The position numbers and the translations under genes were made by a program. 64,000 nt of DNA from Xestospongia bergquistia (lineage: Eukaryota > Porifera > Demospongiae > Haplosclerida > Petrosiidae): assembly GCA_963965975.1 (NCBI GenBank), contig OZ014421.1:7121413-7185412 (forward strand), written 5' to 3'. Positions 55,101-64,000 of the stretch are shown here, piece by piece. A model generated the notes under the pieces. The model ran no database searches and was not told where the DNA came from. It was given only the letters and a program-made list of their open reading frames with translations. Positions within the stretch are counted from its first letter, which is position 1, and each line of letters starts with the position of its first letter.

Positions 55101-56599
55101 ATCATATATGGAATCCATATTAACCTGTTATGTGGTACATCACATATACTGGACTTTTGTTTGATTTCACCGATCTATTGTAGTTACAAGACTTCCTACA
55201 GCTATTTCCACTACAAGGAATATACTTCACTGACCTTAATGAGAAGGTGTGCATATTTGAGGTACTATGTTTGGTTAGTGAGTTTAGAAACAAAGAATTA
55301 ATGAGGATTCATTGGCTAATTTGGTTTTCAGCAAGTGGGTGTCTGGTTTGATATTAAACGGATCAAATCATTAATACTTAATGTTATTAACATTTTAGGG
55401 TTACAAAGTCTAATAGGACAATTAAGTTAATTATTCCATCAATGTGTAATATCCAATAGTTACATTAAATTAGTGTAAGCTATTAATATGGAATGAACAC
55501 TTTATTTCAGATGATGCTATAATAGCAATGTGTAATTGTCATGTTCCTGAGCTCTTGTTTATAGCACTTCATCGATATATAGAGGTAAGTAGGACTAGTT
55601 GTGTTCCCCCACACAAATACTGGTATTTTAATGAGCAAGATAACTTACTTACATTGATACTCCCATGATAAATTATATCATATTGTTAAGTGAAATAGCC
55701 ATTTTTAATGTGTTTGGAATATGTGGTGAAATTTGAGCTTGCCCCAACAGGCAACGGTGCAAAAATTTGGTTGTAGTAGATAGTTGTTATATATACATTC
55801 AACACTGTAATGCTTGATTACTTACATGTCCACCTGTACTAGTCTCTGTAATACAGTTATTATATAATACATTTCTTTTTGTAGGATGTTGCAGTGGTAA
55901 AGTTTACTCTGGCAACACTATGTTGTCTTTGTCAACAAAGAGGTATTTTTGTGATTACTATGTAACATTGTTGACTTTTTGTTGGTTTCTGTTATTTATT
56001 GTTGTCTCCAATTGTTTATATATGATTTGTTATTAGTAATGAGGCTAATAAATATAATTATCGGTAAAGAATGTCAACTAATTTCGTTTAATAGAGGATA
56101 CTTGTTTTGTGTTAGCTGATTCAGAACTACAACCACGAGGATTGACTGTTTTACAGGAGAATTTAAAGTATGACTTATTTGTTATTCCTCTATACATTTC
56201 TTTGTCATATTAAGAGTGCATTCAAATGACAAAGATGTCATCGCGCAGGTGGTTCAACTGTTGACAGAATTAACTAAATATGGTAAATATAATGTTACTG
56301 TTTACTTCATAATAATGGCATTATGTAGAAGACATCAGAAAGGAGTTGGTATCAATGAATGTCAGAGGAACATTGTTATCTTGTATTATTAGTAAAGGCA
56401 TGCTGGATAAAGTTAGTAATGTTACCATAGAGTTCATAACTATCTGTAGTAATATTATGAATATCATTTTGTGGTCAGTGGGAACATATCGTTAGATCAT
56501 CCTTCGCATATCCTCCCTTCCTTGTACATAATGTTGTTACTATTTTTGTAGGAACTTCACACCACTGTACAGGAATTAATTGTAAAGTTGGTCACTTAG
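51559..56599 (+). CDS. STKLD1: STKLD1-like pseudokinase with C-terminal helical repeats
   Basis: About twenty short exons join in phase, beginning MEKYK|VLKNDLLTHDSF. The kinase-like domain has ANKVFAEMAGLLSLNHPLLV, then TCIVTEYLPKGDLGQLL, then LGQLIEALEFIHKHHFLH, then GDFGSS, LNWLAPEVTD and DDRSDMWSLGCVMLEVAT. The glycine loop and VAIK lysine are absent, and the HRD position reads HK-R-ED, so it is probably catalytically dead. A long helical, armadillo-like region follows (ADLIEIEGIAKFFLLAITSF, QLTELTKY-type helices), ending VQELIVKLVT. The MEKYxVL start and this architecture match vertebrate STKLD1 (SgK071), whose function is unknown. Introns here are longer than elsewhere in the window and hold repeats. 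Confidence 0.78.
52071..52106. repeat. (TATC)n microsatellite in an STKLD1 intron
   Basis: About nine TATC units in an intron just upstream of the GDLGQLL exon. Confidence 0.9.
53899..54305. repeat. Intronic minisatellite, about four diverged ~105-bp units
   Basis: Units contain GTGAAGAATGAAACTTCTTC, an ATGAGTGGT block, CCATAACATTTGGT and GATTGGTTATTAG in the same order. They are repeated four times with divergence and one internal deletion in the last copy. All lie within one intron of roughly 1 kb in the STKLD1-like gene. Confidence 0.82.
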
Positions 56600-56746
56600 T
56601 TCAGACAATTATTTTTAAAAAATTGGCAAAGTTCTCTTAATTATATTAATAATATTATAGTTAATAAAAGAGATTAACAAGTTATTACAAAATATAATAA
56701 TTATGGTAAAAATGATTGTAGCCTTGATAATATAATACATAGATTA

Positions 56747-58063
56747 TTATGCTCTGCATTCGCATCTTGTGGCAATCATGTCTGGATAATATTTGACAGA
56801 TATTGTTTTATCTCTTGCTATTTCAATAACTGATAGAGGTGAATATCCGCCAGCAACACAACATGGAACACGAGGAATTACCTTTAATTGCCAATTGTAT
56901 GTCTTATAATGATAGTCATAACTGGCTAAGATACGTGCATGATTAGTAGCATCGTTCTTGTCCATGTAACTATGGGAACAGTCTCCTTTACATTGTTGAG
57001 CATTATATGTGGTTGGATATACAATATTATGCAGCCTTATCTCAGCAAAATTAACTGTAAAATTAACCAATTTGCAACTTGCTGTTGTAGATCGTTTGCT
57101 GACAGATTGAGTTTCTTCAGTAGAAAAGACTGGTGAATTATGCTGATCAGAAATATCTCCTCTTAATTTTTTTCGTTCTGTTTCATCATCGAGAAAGAGG
57201 ACCACCATTGGTTGTAATGGCCAATGACGCTCTCTTCTAGTAGTTTGGTTTATTGGAAATGTAGCTAGATCAGCTATTATGAGTGGTATCTTCTTTTGTC
57301 CACGAATGCACTTTAAACGTTTGAAGTTGATAGTAACTTCCAAAAGAGTATTATTAGTTTTATTTTGCCAGCAATCTAACATGGCGTTTGTGATATTCCA
57401 CTCTTTCCATTGAGCTGTCATATTTGGATTGACTGCTATTTTTTCGGTGTGAGCTATGACAACTCCTGATTTTATACCTTTGGCGTTAACCCTAGCAGTG
57501 ACAGTAATTTGTATGTCGATTGCTTTGTCTTTAGATAGAAGTCGTTTAATTGGTTGAATGTAAACTCTTAATGTCCCATTAGTGAGAGGAAGGTTGCTGT
57601 TTTGATTGTTCATGAGGTCTTCTAGACTAAAGTGGAAGGTCTGCTTCATTTCGCAGCGTTTGTTTGGACTTTTGAGACGATATTTGTCATTAATGATATC
57701 TGTATTGATAGAAAGTTTTTAGAACACTATCATAGCTAGCTAGTACTAATGATAGTAATAGTAACAATAATTATATTATAGTGAGTACTCACCTTGATCT
57801 AACAGACACCACACTGAAGTTGGATTGTTATCTAAATCTGTGGGTGTTCCACTTGATGAGGCCATGCTTTCCCGCAGTTTCTTCATATATTCAAGAGGAT
57901 CTAAACCGTCATATTGTCCAGCTTTCCTACGAAATCTCAAGGCTGCTTCGTTTAGCTTTGCATTTGATTGCTGTTGACTCGCAATTTGCTTTGCAGACAT
58001 TAGTAGTAGCATTATTGGTATCAGGACCAATGACCTGTGTAAAACTCCTTTGTTGTTTGTCAT
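56747..58063 (-). CDS. TGF-beta superfamily ligand
   Basis: Two exons (58063-57793 and 57699-56747) give 407 residues. The ATG at 58,063 starts MTNNKGVLHRSLVLIPIMLL, a signal peptide, followed by a propeptide. A dibasic site SVSKR|STTAS precedes the mature domain. The mature C-terminal part has the seven cysteines of the family knot in the right order: CKL, then QQCKGDC, then VPCCV, then RCECRA. NHARILASY and SVKYYPDM match conserved mature-domain positions. The usual GWxxWI after the first cysteine is not conserved (FAEIRLHNIVYP), and the final CGC is CEC. I cannot assign it to the BMP or activin/TGF-beta branch. Confidence 0.92.
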
Positions 58064-58280
58064 TTCAAGGTCGATGAGGCGTAACAGAGTGGTAAATTTT
58101 TCGAATTTGACTTCGCTTTGTGATTGCAAGAGAAGCAATCCTGAAGGATTTATTTATACCAAAATCAATGTAATTTAATAAGTTAGTGTTGCAATACACA
58201 GGATGCTTTTGATTGGTCAATGATATTGCATTACATGTTACCCTAGTTACAAAATTAATAACTACACATTTGAAAAGTGT

Positions 58281-61200
58281 ATGATGTCTATGGCATCTTG
58301 GTTTAAAGCAAATTCTTATAATGAATCAGCTTCAGGAGATGAAGATTATTCTACTCACAGTACAGAATTAGGTACTATACTCTTTCTATTTCTGGCTTTT
58401 GCTGTGGGAGGTATGTCATGCATGCTTGCATAATCTCATTATTATATTATTAGCTGCCATACGACATCTCCTTAAGCACACCCCATTACCCTATACGGTT
58501 GTTCTCATTGTGGTTGGCTTAGTTATTGGGATTGCTCCTACATGGAATGCATTGAAGTTTATGGAAAAGTATTTGCTTATTGCACAAATGGATCCTCATT
58601 TGCTGTTGATTATGTTCTTGCCAACGTTAATTTTTGAGAGTGCATTTGTTATGGATGTACATACTTTTAAGAAGACAATCGGTCAATCTATGATATTAGC
58701 TGGTCCTGGTTTAATTTTGTCAACATTTCTGACTTCTCTTATGGGAAAATTCATTTTTACTTACAACTGGTCCTGGGTCGTGGCTTTGATGTTTGGAACT
58801 ATTTTAAGTGCAACTGATCCAGTAGCTGTTGTTGCTCTATTAAAAGAATTAGGTATTACAATTTTGGGTGTGTATGATGTGTTTTGATTGCAACATTCTT
58901 TGTAAAACAGGAGCATCTAAACAATTAGGAACGATCATAGAAGGAGAATCCTTATTAAATGATGGAGCTGCCATAGTTTTGTTCAATGTTTTCAAAGATG
59001 AACTAATACCAGGAAAAGGAAGAAATGGTTATATTATTATTCAGTGTATATGGTTCTTACAATTAATGCACAATATTTATTAGGAGCTGAAATCTTGTTA
59101 TATTTTCTCCAAGTTGCTCTTGGTGGACCAGCATTTGGTTATTTTATGGCCAAAGTCACTATATTCTGGTTATCGCGAGTTTTTAATGATGCTCTGGTAG
59201 AGATAGCTATAACATTAGCTTCAACATATGTCACATTCTATATTGGAGAAGAACTACTTCATGTATCTGGTGTTTTGGCTGTAGTTACTTTAGGCATTGA
59301 GATCAATTCACGTAAAACAAACATTAGTCCTGAAGTAGAAGTCTTTTTACATCGGTAAGTCATATTGTGTATGTATGTATGTATTTACAATATATGTAAT
59401 AATTTATCATAGATTTTGGGAAGTACTTGGTTATTTAGCAAACACATTAATATTTATCATTGTTGGTGTCGTCATTTCTCAACGTGCTTTCCAAGATGTT
59501 GACAACAAGGACTGGATATTTGTCATTTCTCTATATCTTGGGATTATGGTAATTCGGTAAGTGTAATGATGATTCATCACCTGGGGCTAGTAATGTTAGT
59601 AGTAATGTTGACTTTAGTGCGTTAGTTTTTAAGATGACGTTATCTTTTTTGTTAATTATTGTTTGCTTTTGTAAGCGTTATGTTGCCTCTAGCACAGAGA
59701 AATGGGAATTTCTGATCAATAAAATTGTTGTTAAGCTGTTATCCAAAATGATGCAATGACCTAGTTTCCTCGGGAATCTATTGTAGTCATTGTATGGGTT
59801 ACTCACGTTTCCACATAACATATCTAATTGACGTACGTGATCATCACATTTGTAATGCCTCCATTGTTATTCTTACTAATAAAAGTTTAGCATATCTTTC
59901 ATTTTAAAGAATTGTGTCTATCATTTTTAGGTTAATTGTAAACAGTAGCCTCTATCCCATCTTAACTCGTATTGGTTACTCTATGAACCTTAAACATATC
60001 CTTGTTATTACGTGGGGAGGACTGCGAGGTGCCGTGGGATTAGCGTTAGCATTAGTTGTGGCTCAAACTAGTGGTATAGACTTTGACACTATTGGAAGTA
60101 AAGTGAGTGACATTGTATATTGATCATATTTCAAAAAGTAAACTTATAATGACTAAATGAGGTGGTATAGTACACCAAAATATTTAACCTTTAACATCTC
60201 CCTCAGTGGGGGATAACACACAGGAGTTGCCTGAAAATATGATATAAATGTAGTCGTATTTGTTAACAGCAAAAATGTTTAATACCAGTCACATCAATTC
60301 CTAATGGTTTAACTTAATGTAATTAAGATATAACTAACTTCTTACATATCAGCTAATGTTACCTTTCTCTGTAGGTTCTCTTTCACACAGCTGGGATAGT
60401 CATTTTGACATTAGTATTGAATGCTACAACCACAAAATATCTATTAAATGCTTTAGGAATGAGTGATATATCTGGTGCACGCTGTAAAACTATGTCGACT
60501 GCTGTAGCTCGTGTGAATGAAGCAAAACATCGAGCCATTGCTATGTTGAAAAATGATCGTTTTTTGGCTGATGCTAACTGGGACATTGTTGATGCCACTG
60601 CCTCTATATCAGATCCATACAAACACCTTAATATTAGTGAGGTCAGCAATGGAGGAGTCTAATGAATTGATTGATTACTTTAACAAAAGATTTAATTAAA
60701 TCATATCAAATTACACTACTCTAAATTATGTGTGCTATGTGTATTATAGTTTCCACATGATGGTATATTAGCAAAATCACTTCACAGTCAATGTCCTCAG
60801 TGTGAAATTGAAGTTCCTAGAGTACCAAATCATAAAGAACTCATTGAATTAGCAGAAGAAGTGAGAAGTCGTATCATTAAAGCTGAGAAGACAAGCTATT
60901 GGAGGCAATATGAACAAGGCATGTTAAGTCGAGAGTCAGTTCGTGTTCTCATTAACTTATCAGACACTGTATTAGATACACCAGATAGGTATGCTATATA
61001 TGATTATCATTATCATAGTTATCCTTCTCAATTCATAGGTTGATTACATTGAATGATATAGCTCTTCACTGGAAAATTCCCAAGATATTTGTTAAGATGG
61101 TATATAATAAATGATCTTATGATTTCATGCATATCAATTCTGCGGTGTAGCGTCAACTTATACATTGGGCTATTGAATGGAAGTCATCTGATCAATATCC

Positions 61201-63263
61201 ACAACCCAAAAATAAATGTTTGTTGGCTACGTATCTTGTTGCACTTCATCCTGTTTTTGAATGGACTATATTTGCCATCATTGTGGTCAATGGATTCTGT
61301 AGTTTACTTGAATTGACTGTGACACACACAACAGTATTATCTGTTCTTGCAGTCTTTAATTATATATTTTGTATCTGCTATATTATAGAGGCCATTATTA
61401 AAGTAAGTGTCATTTCATTTACAAATATTTATCTGTTTTTACTAGATGATTGGTCTGGGACGACATTATTGGTTGAGCAAATGGAACTGGTTTGATGTCA
61501 TTATTCTCTTTATATGTATTTTAGATATTGTCTTAGAACTTAGTTTGCCCCATAATAATGCTAAGTTTTCACCAGCAGTCTTCAGAGTCTTGAGAATTCT
61601 ACGTATCCTTAGAGTGGGTCGAGTTATACGTCTTCTTAAGGTATTAACAATGATACTTAATGTCCATAATAATGTTTTGTAGATGGCATTACCAAAACTG
61701 GTACAATTAGTGGACTATTTTGTGAATCGAAGACTACGATTTGGTTATGATATTGGCCGAGGTTTTGTTGTGGGTGAAGAAGAACTGCTTCAACAATTTG
61801 ATCGTATTAAACTAGTTCATAAAGAAGTGGCAGAAGATCTGAAACAACGTGTCAATGCTACTCGTCTTGATGTCATCAGAAGTTTGGGTTTGATAAGAAA
61901 GGAACATCCTGGTGTAGCTTTATCAGTTAAAACACATCAAGCCACTCGATCTGTTCTCAATCATTGTCAAGATGTCATTAAACAAATGCTTAGCAATGGA
62001 TTATTGGATGAGATAGATGCAGAAAAATTACTACAGGCAAGCCAGCAGTTTGTTATAATGTTGTTTCATCTTTTTTACCTTCAGACTATAGAAACTAAAA
62101 TGAAACGTTTAGAGAATAATCCAGCCAGTCTACCAGCTCCTGATCCCAGCTATATCTTTTGTCATTTACCATGGCTAGACGGATTGGATAACAATGTTGT
62201 GTCTCTTGTCAGACAATTTGCTGACATTACGCAATTTGATACTGGAGACTATCTTATGAAAGAAGGAGATCAATCTGAAGGCATCTATATCATTGTCTCA
62301 GGATTAGTTAAAGTACTAGTAAAAAATTGAGAGGAGTTAATATAATAACATCTGTAGGTTATTTCTCTATCAGATAATCAGACAATTGAAGAGGAACAAT
62401 GTATGATAGTTGATTTTTTTGGAGCAGGTACTATTATTGGTGAAATGGGTATACTAAAAAAAGAAGTACGCAATGCTACTGTTATTTGTGAAACAGATGT
62501 TCAAGTTAGTATATTATTATTATCATAATATGACAGTTTATAAACACTAAATAATTATAAGGTGTTCTATATTAAAAGTATGCATCTCTGGCAAGTACTG
62601 GCCGAGTTTCCAATCTTGGAGAGAAGACTCTGGAGAATGTGTGGACTACGAATAGCAGTGACCAAATTAGCAAAACAACCTAAATATCAGGTATTTTACT
62701 ATAATATTACACATAAAAATTCATTCTCAATTCAGGACTGGCCTACTAGCAAACTATCCCTAATGTGTGAAAGTTCATATGTGGAATATGCTCCTGAAGG
62801 TCCAGTCCCAACATTTGACATCACTGATGACATGAGGGAAGTTGTGGTTATATCAGGTGAAGTGAGATGTGTTAATACTCGTGAACGATTTATAGAATCA
62901 AGTGTAATTCCTAAAACTGTTAAACAACTCTTAATGAATGGGGGCTCACCTAAACTACTAGTCATTACAAATGAGCAATCTGATGATAACCAAGGAGAGA
63001 AAAATGAATTGGATGAGGGAGATATATCTTCTCCTAAACTAAGCCCCATTGTGACGTTATATATGACCTTCTCTTCTGCTGTAATAAGTTTATGGAGACA
63101 TGTCCAAGACTGGCTATCTCGTACAAATTGTTATCGTAACAGAGTGAAACCAGCTGGAGAAGGAAAAGATGAGAGTAACATTGTTAATGCTGGAGAGGAA
63201 CATCTCATTGATACTAGTCTTGTGCTGTCATTACAAAATGAAGTCAACAATGAATCAACTTAA
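58281..63263 (+). CDS. SLC9C1: Voltage-sensor Na+/H+ exchanger of the sperm type (SLC9C)
   Basis: SLC9C proteins join a Na+/H+ antiporter, a voltage-sensing domain and a cyclic-nucleotide-binding domain; in sea urchin sperm hyperpolarisation activates exchange. All three parts are visible. The exchanger has LSATDPVAVVALLKELG, IEGESLLNDGAAIVLF and WGGLRGAVGLALALV. The voltage sensor near 61,220-61,680 has helices such as FAIIVVNGFCSLLELTV and an S4 with evenly spaced arginines (FRVLRILRILRVGRVIRLL). The nucleotide-binding domain at about 62,160-62,520 has FDTGDYLMKEGDQSEGIYII and the phosphate cassette GEMGILKKEVRNATV. The start is MMSMASWFKANSYNESAS. The C-terminal tail of about 200 residues is acidic. 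It is divergent from the TGF-beta gene by 217 bp. Confidence 0.93.
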
Positions 63264-63449
63264 TATATAATAATATTGCAAAGATAAATAATTATAGTAA
63301 TATTAATTAGAGTATAACAAAAACAGATACAACCAAAACAGTCATACTAGTGATGAAATTGTTCAAGACTGGACTAATCTATCCAAACACACACACAATT
63401 GCTACAGCTGGACTGATAAAAAATTAATAATAAAATATAAAAATTTAGT

Positions 63450-64000
63450 CTAGTCGTGCTCTGATTCATTGAAACTATATTGTCTCTCTGGTATTGGTGG
63501 AGGATCTGATTCAACAGAACTTGGGATAATTTCATTTTGAGGTGATGGGGCCTTATTGATTATAGTATAGCCAGATTTGTCTTTGTTGTTATCAGTAGTA
63601 TCTGTGTTGGTGGGGGAACCTCCTCTAATTGTTGATGTAATATATACTGGATTAGCTGTAACGTCTGGGCGAGCAAGCTTTTCTGTAGAGGATCCTTCCT
63701 GAGGAGGAGATGTTCTGTCTTTTACCTGTTGAGGAGGGGATGTTCCCTCTTTTGATGGTCGAGAAGAGGGTATATCCCCCTTTGGTGGTCGAGGAGGAGA
63801 TGTTCCTTCTTTCTGTGACCCAGGAGGTAATGTCCCCTCGTTGTATGGCAAAGAAGGAACAACAGAATCTAGTAAGTTGCCTTTAGAACCATAAAGAGGG
63901 TTTGCAGTCATAACATCTTGTAGTGGAGATGACAGTGGGAAATCAACATTTTCATTATTTTTATCATCTCCAATGTAAGAATATAATTTGACACCTCCTT
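63450..64000 (-). CDS. C-terminal tail of a proline-rich protein with NPXY motifs (partial)
   Basis: An open frame enters from the right window edge and ends at a stop at 63,450. It holds two NPXY-type motifs (TANPLY and TANPVY), the tyrosine motif SGYTIINK, and a Pro-rich tandem region with repeats of the form KEGTSPPRP. It ends PPIPERQYSFNESEHD. The composition suggests the cytoplasmic tail of a receptor or adhesion protein recruiting PTB and SH3 domain adaptors. The membrane part would lie beyond the window, so this is inference. Confidence 0.6.
   Translation of the reverse strand, partial: GGVKLYSYIGDDKNNENVDFPLSSPLQDVMTANPLYGSKGNLLDSVVPSLPYNEGTLPPGSQKEGTSPPRPPKGDIPSSRPSKEGTSPPQQVKDRTSPPQEGSSTEKLARPDVTANPVYITSTIRGGSPTNTDTTDNNKDKSGYTIINKAPSPQNEIIPSSVESDPPPIPERQYSFNESEHD

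Overview
The window is eukaryotic nuclear DNA from an animal with a very compact, AT-rich genome. Introns are mostly 40-60 bp, with standard GT-AG ends readable at nearly every junction. Neighbouring genes are usually separated by only 7-350 bp, and about 20 protein genes fit in 64 kb. The gene set is animal-specific: ABL kinase with SH3-SH2-kinase and a C-terminal actin-binding-like domain, a TGF-beta ligand, a CLOCK-like bHLH-PAS factor, Crumbs, FAM20B, QSOX, and a sperm-type Na+/H+ exchanger. Short introns, AT richness and divergence from bilaterian sequences suggest a demosponge such as Amphimedon. This is an inference; no species marker is present.

Left part (1-14 kb). On the minus strand is a Ser/Thr-rich single-pass membrane protein cut by the left edge. 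It is followed by FAM20B (+), Ro60 (-), an uncharacterised repeat protein with a possible DUF4347-like end (+), a C6orf136/DUF2358 protein (-) head-to-head with TAF13 (+), an unrecognised protein (-), a GC-rich structured block that may be a non-coding RNA, and a tiny unrecognised gene (-).

Middle part (14-32 kb). DOLPP1 and ATP13A1 run in tandem on plus. ABL follows on minus, then the intronless CLOCK-like gene and QSOX on plus, and PMPCA on minus.

Right part (32-64 kb). A 14.9 kb gene encodes a giant Crumbs of about 4,668 residues. It carries five LamG-like domains, about 90 EGF modules, a transmembrane segment and the diagnostic short tail (juxtamembrane GSYSP, C-terminal ERLI). ABCF1 (-) follows, with a 700-bp foldback element in one intron. 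Then come a small protein ending in a CaaX-like box, an STKLD1-type pseudokinase with helical repeats (+), a TGF-beta ligand (-), an SLC9C exchanger (+), and a partial proline-rich gene with NPXY motifs (-) running off the right edge.

The genes do not form one pathway, though several are secretory or cell-surface proteins (FAM20B, DOLPP1, ATP13A1, QSOX, Crumbs, TGF-beta). Genes frequently alternate strands, giving many divergent pairs with shared promoters and convergent pairs whose 3' ends nearly or actually overlap.
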